Both the position numbers and the translations under genes were made by a program. From Oscheius onirici (Eukaryota; Nematoda; Chromadorea; Rhabditida; Rhabditidae), in the NCBI GenBank assembly GCA_932521025.1, contig OW051470.1, positions 6,000,501 through 6,064,500 of the forward strand: DNA of 64,000 nt, read 5' to 3'. This document shows, one piece after another, positions 11,401 through 22,218 of this stretch. The stretch's first letter is position 1. Each line of letters begins with the position of its first letter. Under the pieces are notes generated by a model. The model was given only the letters and a program-made list of their open reading frames with translations. It made no database searches and was not told the origin of the DNA.

Positions 11401-11650
11401 CGTTTTGATTAACGTCTGGCCCTAAGAGGAATGACGAGAAGAAGGGCAATAAGCCCAGATTGCAAACAATGGGCAGAGCTCATCTAATCGCGGAAAATCG
11501 CGTCACCAAAAGGCGGTAGGAAGGAGGGGTCGATCGATGGAAACGAGTTCAAAACGCCATTTGAAATCGACGCCGTTAGGGGTCGACGACTCTGACGACT
11601 ATTCTTCTCAAAGCATTCCATTCATCACGTGAGAAAGAGTTGAGACCGTT
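8486..11650. other. Gene-poor interval between GPCR and transporter
   Basis: About 3.2 kb with no exon chain that I could support on either strand. It holds a tRNA-like fragment at about 9571-9632 and otherwise unique-looking DNA. Open frames here (for example 10804-11130 on the minus strand) are isolated, begin at weak positions, have no domain character and have no splice-compatible partners. The interval lies upstream of the GPCR and downstream of the transporter pair, so it could carry regulatory DNA for the receptor. Confidence 0.5.
9571..9632 (-). repeat. tRNA-like / SINE-head fragment
   Basis: On the minus strand the segment contains a D-arm-like A box (GCAGTGGCTAGCGTG, 9611-9626 region) followed about 25 bases later by a perfect T-arm-like B box (GGTTCGAATCC, 9581-9591). 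The T stem has two mismatches and the 5' and 3' ends cannot form a seven-pair acceptor stem, so it is not a working tRNA. It resembles the pol III box pair in the palindromic element at 30.4 kb. A TTTT follows downstream on the minus strand. Confidence 0.45.
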
Positions 11651-13835
11651 TCATTTAATAGCCTTCGTTTCGCCATTGTCAAGCATCGGCGTTCCTTCTT
11701 CGTTTGACATTTTCACTTCGTCCAGATTGACAGTCTTTGTCTCCACCTGAACTTGTACACTTATTGTTAAATAAAAAGAACAAACGAGGAAGAAGTAAGA
11801 GACGAAAAAGTTGATGCTGCCCATTGCTACTACAGTAAAGTACACAGCCGGAGGCCATTGTGTATTCAAATAGTTTAGCTGGAAAACAAGTTGCTAGATC
11901 TTGGACACGAGATACCATTGGAGCGATGAGAGCTCCGAATCTGGCGACAAGAGAACAGCTGCCCGTAGCACTGGATCTACAAGACGTCTCCATACTCTCT
12001 ATGGCACACAAGTAACAGGCATCCCATGTATACTCTATGAAGACTGTTCCGATCACGTTCATAATCAGGAAGAGAACGCCCTAAATCGAGTTCTTTAAAA
12101 TATACACAGGGTAATACCTGATAGTGGCTGAGTGTGAGGACAGTCAGAACGAGGAAGCATCCAATGACAACGACTTGAGATCCTTGATGAAGACGACGTC
12201 GAGTGAACGACTTTGGGAATGTTGTATCCACGGCAAGCAAAATCTGTTTTCGCTATATAAAGTTGCTCGAAAACGACGTACAAGTTTAGAAATGGCGATT
12301 AAGATTCCATATAAAACTTGATTAAAATATAAATTTCCACTGAGGTTGCTTGAGTTGAAGTCTGTCGCGTAGCTGCAAAGACAGGCTGTGAACCACATTG
12401 TCCAGAGGACAGTCAGTCTCTTGAAGAGTCCTTTTGACTGGATCAGTTCACAGAAGGACTAAAAATAATGGTCGCAAAGAAAACTGTAGTACCTTGGTAT
12501 GGTCAATCTTTGTATGTTCGACCGGCTCATACTTCACGCCAGCGACTCGAGCAATGTACTTTTCCGAATCGACCATCTGGTCAAGTTTCCCCTGAATTTT
12601 TTGATAGAACTATTGAAAAGAGTCGAACCTTGTTGTGAAGCCAAGTGGGACTCTCTGGAAAGACGAAAACGACAATAAGAAGGGCAGGAAGTGTGGTGAT
12701 GGCACTGACAATTGAGGCAGATCGCCATTCGGAGTACAACCAACAAATGGTGGTCAACATTATTCTCGCGATTCCCTGAAATTAGCAATGCACTTCGAAA
12801 AAAAAGTCTCGAACCCAGTTGAAGATGGCTCGGAGTACCATTCTTTGCTTAGGAAGAAGCATTTCCATAGCGTAAGTTATAACTACCACTGAGCTTCCGC
12901 CTACAGTTAAACCCAGAATGAATCGGATCCCGAGAAGAATCTGCCAGTTAGGTGCAAAAGCTGTGTTTCCAATTGTCTACCATCTGGGCACCTGTTTACC
13001 TGTGATAAAGTTCATTGTGGTGCCCACACTTAAGGCTAGAATTGAAATTGGCTTTCTGCCAAAAGCGTCGGATAGAGTGCCGAATGAAAATGTGCCCAAA
13101 AGGACACCGACGAATTGGACTTGGGAAAAGAGTGAACGATAATAGGCATCCTGGCCACAGATCCAACCATATCTGAAGGATGTTGAATCCAGTAATTCGA
13201 ATACTTACTCCATTGCAGCCGACTCAAATTGAACGTTTACAAAGGTTACATTTCCATTACAAAGTGCATATTCGGCACAATCCTTGCCAACGGGTCCATC
13301 TCCTAGAATAAACAATTTACAAAACTTTTTCATAATCATCCTCATTCTTTTTGTCTTGAACTTACCACATCGCCACTGAGGTACATAGTTTGAGAAGACA
13401 GCGAAAATGTTCTGTGAGCCGAGAAAGGTGGTAAACTGTCTGCTCAGGAGGATAAAGAAGTGAAATCGGTTGAGATCGTAGAAGGTCATTGTCAGAGGCG
13501 AACCGAAACGCGTGGTCAAATGTTGTAAGAGCGACCCGTTATCATTAACCGGATTCTTTTCATATGCTTGTCTTGAACATTTTGGTACTGATTGCCAGGA
13601 ATCCGAATGCATTTTAATTAACGAGTAATTGTTCAGATTGAACTTATTCACGCTTACGGGATGTTCACAAAGGATAACATTTTCTACTCGACCAATCAAA
13701 GTCGCAACTCTTACCGCATTTCCACTCCGGTACAAAGTTTGAAAATACAGGAAACAGAAGCTGTGTCATGAAGAAGAGTATAAAGTTCCAGACAAAAAGA
13801 ACGATGCCATGGTATCTATTTACATCGTAGAACAT
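11651..13835 (-). CDS. SLC22/OCT-like MFS transporter, copy A
   Basis: Twelve-helix major facilitator of the organic cation/anion transporter type, predicted in the plasma membrane. The N-terminal exon from an ATG at 13835 reads MFYDVNRYHGIVLFVWNFIL. Then come a Cys-bearing extracellular loop (GPVGKDCAEYALCNGNVTFV), the MFS signature GTLSDAFGRKPISILAL, a PESPTWLHNK-type SLC22 motif, and helices equivalent to copy B (VIGTVFIEYTWDACYLCAIE). The C terminus has VNLDEVKMSNEEGTPMLDNG and a stop at 11651. A second version of the first coding exon starts with an ATG at 13489 (MTFYDLNRFHFFILLSRQFT), so the gene may use alternative first exons. It lies in tandem with copy B about 190 bp downstream of B's stop and is clearly a paralogue. 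The substrate is unknown. Confidence 0.82.
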
Positions 13836-14021
13836 CTGCTAAAACAATTCTAAAGAGATCTACGGAAGACGAAAAGGAGTGCGGACAAAAGAACAAAATC
13901 TTCTTAAAAGATGACAATTGTCCCCTGGCGCCTGTCTCTCTATCATGCTGTCACTTCCAATTACACTTTTCTCTTTTATTTGAATCTTTGAACTTATCGT
14001 CTTTCTTTCAAGTAAGAGAGA

Positions 14022-15777
14022 CTAGTGTTCTGTCTTTTCCATTCCCTTCTCCAACATTGGCGTTTCTTCATGGCTCGATGGCTCGTCGGAGATTGTCACC
14101 TCGTCCAAGTTCACGTTTTTGGTCTCGACCTGAATTTCCTCTCATGATTCTCTAATGATGGTTCTAACCAAGAAAAAGTAGGAAGCAATGAGATTGATGG
14201 ATCCGAGAATGACGACAGTGAGGTAAACGGCGGGAGGCCAGAATGTGTTCATGAAGTTGAGCTGGAAATGTTATTTTTCTTGGTATAAAATCAAACTCTA
14301 CGAAAGGAGCGATGATGGCACCGACTCGGGCCATAAGAGAACAAGTTCCAGTGGCACTGGCTCGGCAAGAAGTCTCCATACTCTCTACGGCACACAAGTA
14401 ACAAGCATCCCATGTATACTCGATGAAGACTGTTCCGATCAAATTCACGACCAGGAACATCACTCCCTAAACTCACATGGATGAAATAAGAAAAATTTCT
14501 TACTTGGTACTTTTGGATAGTGAGGACAGTGAGAATGAGGAAGCAGACGCAAACAATGGACTGAGCTCCTTGGTGGAGAGTTCGTCTTGTGAAGCCGGGA
14601 ATGGCTGTGTCGACGGAGACAAGAACCATCTTGGAGACGGCGATGAGGATTGAGAAGAGAATCTGGTTGATGAAGAGATCACCGCTGATTCTGAAAGCAC
14701 CTCTTTTCATGAGCTAAAAAAGAAGGCATACGAGCTGGAGTTGAGATCGGTGGCATAACCGCAGATCGAGGCTACGAACCACATACACCAGAGGACGAGA
14801 AGACGTTTGAAGAGACCTCCAGTGTGAACCAGTTCGCAGAAAGTTTTGCTGTGTTCGATCTTCTTGTGCTGGATGGGGACATATGCCACTCCAGCTATTT
14901 TGGCAATGTGTTTCTCTGACTTGACCATCTCTTCCAGACGTCCCTTGTTATGAAGCCAAGTTGGACTTTCGGGGAAGATGAAGACGACAATCAGAAGAGC
15001 TGGGAGAGCGACCAAAGCACAGACTATTGAGGAGAGACGCCATTCAGGGAATGCCATGCAAATGAGTGTCATGATCAGTCGAGCCACTCCCTGGAAATGA
15101 AGGCTTTTTGGAAAAGAAATGGACAAACCCAGTTGAAGAAGGCACGAAGAGCCATTCGCTGTTGCGGGAGGAGCATTTCCATGACGAATGTACAGACGAC
15201 TACTAGAGTACCGCCGACCGAGAGGCCAAGGAAGAAACGGATTCCAAGAAGGATTTGCCAGGAAGGAGCCAATCCTAGAATGATTCTTTCTTGTTTGTAA
15301 AGAGTCAAACTAACCAGTGACAAAATTCATGGCGATACCTAAAGACAAGGCAATAATAGCGATTGGCTTTCGCCCAAAGGCATCGGATAATGCTCCAAAA
15401 GAGAAGGTTCCTGAACAGATGAGATGGAGTTTTGTAGTGTCTTACCCAGTAAAACTCCGCCAAACTGAACTTGGGAGAACAAAGACTTGTAGTAGGCGTC
15501 TGCTCCACAGATCCAGTGGTATTCCAAGGCTGCCGACTTGAACTGCGAGTTGACGAAAGTCACATTGCCTCTACATCTCTCATACTCGTCACAATCTTTC
15601 CCGATTGGACCATCTCCTGAGAGAATAATATTCTCACACGATGAAGAAAGACCCACCACATTGCCAGCTGGGAACGTAGTTGGAGAATATGGGATAGATC
15701 TGCTGAGAAGCGAAAAAGATGGAAAACTGCCAAGTAAAGAGGACGAAAAGATGGAATCGGTTGACATCGAAGAGCAT
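14022..15777 (-). CDS. SLC22/OCT-like MFS transporter, copy B
   Basis: Tandem paralogue of copy A with the same exon order. The ATG at 15777 opens MLFDVNRFHLFVLFTWQFSI. A Cys-rich extracellular loop follows (GPIGKDCDEYERCRGNVTFV), then EYHWICGADAYYKSLFSQVQ and an MFS GALSDAFGRKP signature. Next come helices VVVCTFVMEMLLPQQRMALR and LSSIVCALVALPALLIVVFI. The family motif FPESPTWLHNKGRLEEMVKS is followed by LIKRGAFRISGDLF, GTVFIEYTWDACYLCAVESM and a tail ending EKGMEKTEH with a stop at 14022. An acceptor sequence directly precedes the chosen ATG, so an upstream non-coding or short coding exon is possible. The transported molecule cannot be inferred from sequence. Confidence 0.85.
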
Positions 15778-16661
15778 TTCCTGGAGACTGTAGTAAGAAA
15801 GAAAATTGAGTGTGGGATGACGGGAAAATGAGCTGTGATTTGGAAAGGATTCGGCTAATGGAGAGCGTTGGGAACATTACAACGTTCTGGACATGCGACT
15901 ATGATTTATAGTAAAAAGGACTACCGTTACAAATTACTCAATGGCCGAGAAGTCATCGATCTGTTTTCATGAACGGCGGGACGGAGATAAGACCACTCGG
16001 CTTCTACTCAGGGCCAATTGTTTCGGCTTCCAGACAGGTGGTCCCAGTCCACTTTTTCCCCCAGTCAAAACACAGCTGCTAACAGAGAAGCTACATTTTC
16101 TATGGGAACAGAGCAACGAGTTGAATGTGAAAGCCTATCGTGGTTTACAACTGGAAAAAAGTAGAAAAGAAGACAGTAAAACGGGACTCACGAGGTAGTA
16201 AAACAGACAAGAGTACAAAGAGGCTTATCAGTGCCGCAACTACTGAATATGTATGGGGTAAATCTATCGAGGAAAAAAGTCGGCTTATCTTGTTCGCTCT
16301 GGAAGAAGGTGTGAACTAGCCACCCGGATGATAACTGCCATTTTAGTACGCAGACTTTCCAATTTACGAGCTGCAATGGACTCTCGTCATAGGACTGATT
16401 GTGGATGGAAGGAAGTAAACGAACAGCAACAGAAAATGGAGAATCGATGTGGGTTCAGGCTATCAATCAAGACGGCGAAATAGATGACTGATGGTTGTAA
16501 AGCCATAAGTACAGTCGAAAGTTGCAAATCATCAACTCTCGCAAAATTGATAATTCTTCCTTCAAGACTTTTACTCTCGCTCACCACTCACTAGATACTT
16601 CTATGATACACTAATATTCTTTAATTGTTTCTAACAAATGTAACTTGTTATAATATTTTAC

Positions 16662-16829
16662 TATGGTTTGTTAAAAAAAAAAGAGCTCGACCGTAACCGA
16701 TTTACTTCGCCGCGAGACCGGAATAGCACCAGAAAACTTGGCTGAGTATCCTACGTGTCCATGTTATAAGGGTCTCGCGGGGAAACAAATAGATTACGGT
16801 CGAGCTCTCTTTTGTTTGAACAAACCATA
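16662..16829. mobile_element. MITE copy 1, ~58-bp terminal inverted repeats
   Basis: The left end (TATGGTTTGTTAAAA..., then GAGCTCGACCGTAACC...) is matched in reverse at the right end (...GGTTACGG-like block as GATTACGGTCGAGCTC, then GAACAAACCATA). The arms run to the CCGCGAGACC / GGTCTCGCGG pair, about 58 bp each with scattered mismatches. The whole element is 168 bp and non-coding. A second diverged copy lies at 20389-20578. Target-site duplication is ambiguous because the flanks are AT-rich. Confidence 0.75.
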
Positions 16830-16849
16830 CTATATAAAAAGTGTTCACA

Positions 16850-17560
16850 ATTAGACAATTATTGTACAAGGATAGTAACGCCCTTCCAGGGCTAAAGTTA
16901 GACATTCCTCGTTTTCACCCAATTATTCCCTCTGTCGCGATGGCTCACCTCTTTCATACCTCTCTTACACTTGTGATCCAATCACTATCCCAGTCCTTCA
17001 TAGAAACTACAAAAGTCTTGCAAAGCCATTCCAGGGTTAATGTTAGATAAGTTCCTTTCACTCTCCCCTTACCACTCTGTTCACAGTCCCAGCTTCTCCA
17101 AAACTACCACGGTAGTAAGAAGTTAGCGCACTTGCTTTTCCTGTTTCGACTTGTTACAAAGGAATAACTTCGGATCTTCACAAATCTTTCTCAATTATTG
17201 CCAATTAGAGCTTCAGACACACACAGACTTGGGAGCAATTTAAAGGTGATTAGACTCCGTAAGAAAAAAATACTCTGGTTACATGCAGGTATAACTAACA
17301 AGGTTCAGAGCTAGAAGTTTATCGTATCCATCTATTTATCTTCTCTTTGTCGCGGAGAATTACAGTTAGTTCCCCTTTCCTTCTTCCATTGCTACTTCGT
17401 TCCACTCACTCTGCCCAGCCTCTCTGAACTACCAAAGTAGTGAGAAGTTCTTATCCTTGCTTTATCTGTCTCGACTTGTTAAAAACTAATTGTGCCCACA
17501 AATCCCTCTGCTTTATCTCCCATTAAAGTTTCTGACACACTTTTAGTTTTCCTGATAAGT
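16850..17560. repeat. Tandem units of the dispersed intronic repeat
   Basis: Words seen in the receptor intron recur here: GCCCTTCCAGGGCTAAAGTTA (about 16880), a diverged copy near 17015, GCCAATTAGAGCTTCAGACA (about 17200), and GTGCCCACAAATCCCTCTGC (about 17490) followed by a CCATTAAAGTTTCTGACAC block. Two roughly 330-bp units follow each other, each with a CTACCA..GTAGT..GAGAAGTT block then a CTTGTTA block (near 17103 and 17431). No reading frame is shared between the units. Confidence 0.55.
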
Positions 17561-17695
17561 GGCGCATTTCAGCATCTTTTAAATCGAAGAGAGTTTGAGT
17601 AATTCCTCAGTTACAGTTAACAAATACGAAAAAGGCTTGATAAACTATTTCATTTTTATCAAAAAATGGCACATTGTCAGAGATCAAAATACACG

Positions 17696-19649
17696 TTACT
17701 GTTCATATGGTTGTTGGGGGAAAGGGAATAAAAAATTGGGATTGTACATGTTGTCGACAGGAGGAGCAGTCGGGTAGGGGAACATATTGAACGGGTACAC
17801 CTCGTTCCACATCAGAGGATTGGGAATCTGGGGAGAGTGCATCGGATAAGGCATACTTCGCATAAGATCGAGAGAAACATTCGGCCCTTCCTGAACAGTC
17901 TTTTGTTACAGTATTCCCGAAGTAAACTTACGGGAGATGTGTTGGGAGTAGTGTAGGTGCTTGAGGGCAGAGGAGAGTTACAGCTTTTCATCGGCTTCGG
18001 GGAATACTTGTCCGCCTTGTGTCCTTTGGCGTACTTGTTCATCTCGATCTTCAGCTCCCTCACATTCGCGTTGAAGTAGGCCGTCACTGCGATGAATCGA
18101 ATGTGTTCCGGAGCATACTCTACCACTTTCAAAGCACACGATTTTAAAAGGTAGTAGTCGGTGATTGAATTGGATCGGTCCACGACTCTGTAGACTTCCA
18201 GAACGGCTTTGAACTTGTGCATTGATTGGAGAATGACCTCAAAGAATAACACCTTGATGTCATGTCCCCCAGTCTTTCTACCTAGTCGTCTTCAAAGACA
18301 TTTCCCGCCAAAAAAGGTCCTATCACGATGACCGTGTTTGTTCAGAGACTGAACTGCTCATTGTTAAGCCGAGGGTGGTAGATTGCCATCGGACAGGATG
18401 CCAGAGGCACCAAGAGACACAATGGCTCGTCACTCGTTGACTAATGGACCCTTGAGAAGAGCATCAAGCAGGTTAATTATGGGAAGGGGGACTCTGGCTA
18501 CGAATAGACTGTCAGCACTTGGGAACGGAACCCGAGAGACACTCACCATGCTCCTATTCTGGAGGTTGTTTGTCACTCTTAGGTAGTCGAAACTGATCTT
18601 CTTAGACATCATCGTCCGTCCGCTGATGACTCCGTCCTGATGGAGTTCGGGCTGTTCTGGTAGAGGAGCTTCTCCTTTTCCATTCGTCTGCCACTCTCCA
18701 CAGCTGTATTTGTATCTCAAACAAATGCTTTAAAGGAAGAAAACGATTGTATAACCTGACGTCATCGACTCTTTTGAAAGTCAAGACTGCCGCGTAGTAT
18801 TCTTCTGGGATGAGACCTTTGATACTGTACTCGATTCGAGGAAATAGCTTCCTGAAAGATTCATTCGAGAATAGGCTTGAAAGTTCATGGTTTTGCAATT
18901 ACGTCTTGACAGATTGACCTTTAGTGGTTCGGAAAGATGTAATTGGGATCTAATGTGAGGTACGTTGAGTATGGTAAGTCTGTAGCGCAGCTTATTTTCC
19001 AGGAAAACTTCAGTTTCAATATGTTCATGTTTGAAAGTGTTTGTAACTCTTCCCACTAATTAGCACGCTGGCAGCAAAACTTGGATCAACTCAGACATTT
19101 CAGAGAAGAAGGTAGCGAGTCAGGCCGGCAGACGGAAATATCTGACTCGTTTTTATATCTCATTGTTTTGAATCAAAACGTTGAAAACAGTCATATTTTC
19201 AGAGAAGTTGGGGTTTCGGGACAAATTCTTGAGTAAGGAAACTTTCGACATTCTAGTGTTCTCAGTACTGTGTGCCAAAAAAGGGAACCAAGGGATTGAA
19301 ATTATTTTGAAGAGGCAACTCGATGAACTACAACAACAGCTGCAAATATTGCCAAACGAACTGACATTATTTAGAGCTTAGTTTATAAAAAAAACGAAAA
19401 CCCACCGTCCTCGTTCCTTGACCACGATCATCTCGGCCGTGTAGCTGTGGAACTTTCTCCATGCCTGGTCCAGTTCTCTGTCGAGATTTACCAGAACATG
19501 ATTCGGTCCGACCATGTTAGAAAGTGTTTTGACAGTAACTGACGGACTGTTTCGCACCTTCCCGCCCACCTGATGCCAAAAGGATCTCCGCCCACCTGAA
19601 CCCGAGGATATGGACTTGTGCTATTGTACGGTATAACAAGGGCATCCAT
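17696..19649 (-). CDS. Divergent T-box transcription factor
   Basis: DNA-binding T-box regulator, nuclear. The start at 19649 (MDALVIPYNSTSPYPRVQ) depends on a very short 26-bp intron and is tentative. The T-box begins with REL-DQAWRKFHSYTAEMIVVK, where the family usually has LW.KFH...TEMI. It continues through LFPRIEYSIKGLIPEEYYAA, a diverged DVRYKYSCGEWQTNGKGEAP (RYK..W...GKAE), KISFDYLRVTNNLQNRSM (vSFdklKLTNN), ILQSMHKFKAVLEVYRV and HIRFIAVTAYFNANVRELKI, ending KYAKGHK. The C-terminal exon is Pro/Met/Tyr-rich and ends PFPQQPYEQ with a stop at 17696. Total about 330 residues in five or six exons. The HPDSP..G block is replaced by PELHQDGVISG, typical of fast-evolving nematode tbx genes. The target genes are unknown. 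Confidence 0.85.
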
Positions 19650-21099
19650 CAACGGGCTATTGTGCGGATGACAGAACGGTTTCAGAAAGAGGGAAGATTT
19701 TATATGGATTGTGTTCGAAAGGAAGTTTCTGGAAATTTAATTCCTGACTTTCAATCGACTAGATTAGATTTCCTGTCGAGTTCGATAGATTAGATCCAGT
19801 CAAACAAAGGGTGTTTCTGACAATCAAGTGATAATTATAGTTTGAAGATTTCAGAATAAAATGCCAACAGTTTTGAAATCTTGCATGGCTAGCGACCCTA
19901 GGTTGCTCTTGTGAGAACTTTTGATTTTCCCAGAACTGTTTCAAACGTCGAATTGGCTACGATTTTGTAACTTTTTGCACATACCTTCTTTCTTTGGATA
20001 CCAACGTCTTATAAAACGTCGTAGGCAATGTTCGCTGGATCATAAGAGTGGATTTGGCTGATGAGGAGAGCTATCAAAATTGGCGTTTCATTCCAACTGA
20101 ACCAGCCTTCTACCGTACTCTTTCAATCACTTCATTCCCCAGCTCAATCATTCAGCTGGGTAATCTCTTTGCACTCCCCAGTGCTCGTTCTTACATTCCC
20201 CATAGCATCATTTTCCCTGTGGGCACACTCCAAGAGACCCTTCTAACCATTGAGCATGCAAATGGAATTGACTGTGAAAGGTTCTCAAAGACTGTTCAGA
20301 CCAATATAATGCTAAGAAAAACAGCTCTTTCTCTCCTGAAGAACAACGCCCGGGTGCCAACACGTGAATATAGCCTTGGGGAATTTTCGTGCTTGTTCAA
20401 TAAAAAGAGAGCTCCACCGTAACCCATTTAGTGTGCCGCGAGACCATTATAACACTTAAATATAGAATGCTCAGTCAAGTTTTCTTGCTGAGTATCCTAC
20501 ATTTGCGTGTTATATCGATCTCGCGGCAAACTAATAAATTGGTTACAGTGGAACTCTATTTTTATTGAACAAACCATAACATCGAAGCCGTGTCCGACCT
20601 CTTTGAAATGTGATTGGTATTCTAGTCAGTACCTTCGAGAACCACAAACCATTCAAGCGCGGCAATTCATCGTTGAGAAAATCAAGAAATCGGTTTGAAT
20701 TGTTGCAGTTTACCCTGAAAATCAGGGGGTTTGTGGTTCTCGAAACGAAATATTTATGGGTTACTGTTGTGTTCTTTTTTTTTTTGAACAGACTTTAGAT
20801 AGTTTAGATCTAAAGAAGAGACTGCCTGATTGATGCTTAATTTGGGTACTTTGTAAGAAGCCAAAAATTAGAGTGAATCAATGCAAAAATTGCCTTTTAA
20901 CTTCGCCGTGACTTTCAATCAGGTTCAACCTGTTAAAATCTCTTTGACAATCCCTGTAAAATGTAAACACGATCTGCTCCATCATCTTTTTCGCATTGGG
21001 TCACGCGTTTATGGCTGCAATTTTGTCATCCTTGGTGCGCGTCCAATATCATATCTCCAATAATTTTCTTCTCTCGATTGACCTACTGAGATTCTGAAA
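19650..21099. other. Intergenic interval with a MITE and a small hairpin
   Basis: About 1.4 kb without a supported gene. It contains MITE copy 2 (20389-20578) and a perfect 17-bp inverted repeat (20634-20650 with 20729-20745). A 124-codon open frame at 20048-20422 runs into the MITE end, lacks domain character and is not accepted as a gene. Confidence 0.5.
20389..20578. mobile_element. MITE copy 2, same family as 16.7 kb
   Basis: The left end TTGTTCAATAAAAAGAGAGC, then CACCGTAACCCATTT and CCGCGAGACC, pairs with a right end of TCTCGCGGCAAAC, AATTGGTTACAGTGGAACTC and TTGAACAAACCATA. The order of blocks matches copy 1, with an insertion in the middle and more mismatches between arms. It is non-coding. 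Finding two copies in 4 kb supports a real, formerly mobile family in this genome. Confidence 0.7.
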
Positions 21100-22089
21100 A
21101 TGTTTTCGAATGTGAGAAACAATTTTAGTCAAGACAATCTCGTCGAGTTCAAGGTTTGCTCCATTTTTGTCAAATAAATTAGTTTTCTAGGCAGGAAGAT
21201 GTAAGTTGGAACCTGGAAGTGGATCGAGCAAGAGAATTGTCGTAGCCGAAAAGGAAAAGGGCCTGGTCTTCATCAAACAGTCCAACGACAATCTGATGCA
21301 CTTCTGTTGGAAGAACCGAGAGTCTGGAGCTCTGGTCGATGTAACTTTTCTTTTTGATCAAAAACATTAAATTGTGCAGGATCTTATCATCTTCCCCGGA
21401 GACACAGAGTTCAAAGAAGTCAGAGGCTGTCCCAATGGACAGGTTTTCATGCTCAAGTTCAAGTCCTCTGAGGAGAGACGTCTCTTCTGGCTGCAAGACA
21501 GTTCGGTCGAGGGAGACATTGTCCGAAAGGTATTTGAGTTGAATATATTTGTAAGAAATCTTCAGGTGAACGACATGTTGAACAAGCCTCCTCCTCAGAG
21601 ATCGACTCCGGCCAGAGAGAGGAACACGACTGGCGGTGGTCTATCGAATATCAGTGCAAGTGACACTGGCTTCCAGGACCTAGGAGCTCTTGGAGGTCTG
21701 GATCAGAACCAGCTGATGCAACTGCTTCAGTTTATGAGTCCCGTAAGTCGAGATTCAAAAGGAATACTTATTCAATTCCAGGGTACCGCCACTTCCGAAT
21801 CGACTCTCTCCATTCCTCAGTCGATGAGTACTCGTAAGTCTTTCCTTCCTCTTCAACAAGTTCATTTTCAGCTCAAAATGTCTCTCCATCCATGACCGGA
21901 TCTGGAGAAGTTCCACTCGAGGAATCTCTTCCCGAGGACAACAATACTACTCCCGGTACATATCGTTTCATCAGAATTCATAGCTACTGTTCAGAAAGTG
22001 CAGCTCCACCGAATGGGAATAGTGCTACGTCTCCGAGAGAACCTGAACCAAAGAGAGGAAAGCCAGATGACGACATGGAACTGGACTGA
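21100..22089 (+). CDS. rpn-13: Proteasomal ubiquitin receptor Rpn13/ADRM1, truncated architecture
   Basis: Subunit of the 19S proteasome cap that binds Rpn2 and captures ubiquitin chains. From the ATG at 21100 the Pru domain is clear: [77 protein letters not shown], and [10 protein letters not shown] at its end (about residue 130). A linker with [16 protein letters not shown] follows, as in metazoan ADRM1. The next three short exons then go straight to a tail [12 protein letters not shown]-stop at 22089, equivalent to the usual EEEDMSLD end. The roughly 120-residue C-terminal DEUBAD domain that binds UCH37/UBH-4 is absent. Predicted length is about 255 residues against 370-410 in animals. All introns are 35-50 bp, so no hidden exon fits between linker and tail. 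Confidence 0.9.
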
Positions 22090-22218
22090 CTCATTTTCCA
22101 TCTGTGATACATCTGTATCTTGATTACCAACCAACCGTGCTATATGATTGTGGCTTTCAAATAAACAATTTCCTCAATCTCAGTCTTTTAGACACAAATG
22201 GTTCGAGTTTCCCATATA

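Larger units (their letters stand above)
15778..17695. other. Repeat-rich intergenic interval
   Basis: About 1.9 kb between the transporter pair and the T-box gene. No exon chain was seen. It contains a MITE with long imperfect terminal inverted repeats (16662-16829) and at least two tandem units of the dispersed repeat also found in the receptor intron (16850-17560). The first 800 bases upstream of copy B look unique and may include its promoter or 5' exon. Confidence 0.55.

Noticed and set aside
20048-20422. 124-codon + strand frame
   Set aside because: Ends inside a MITE and has no domain or neighbouring exons.
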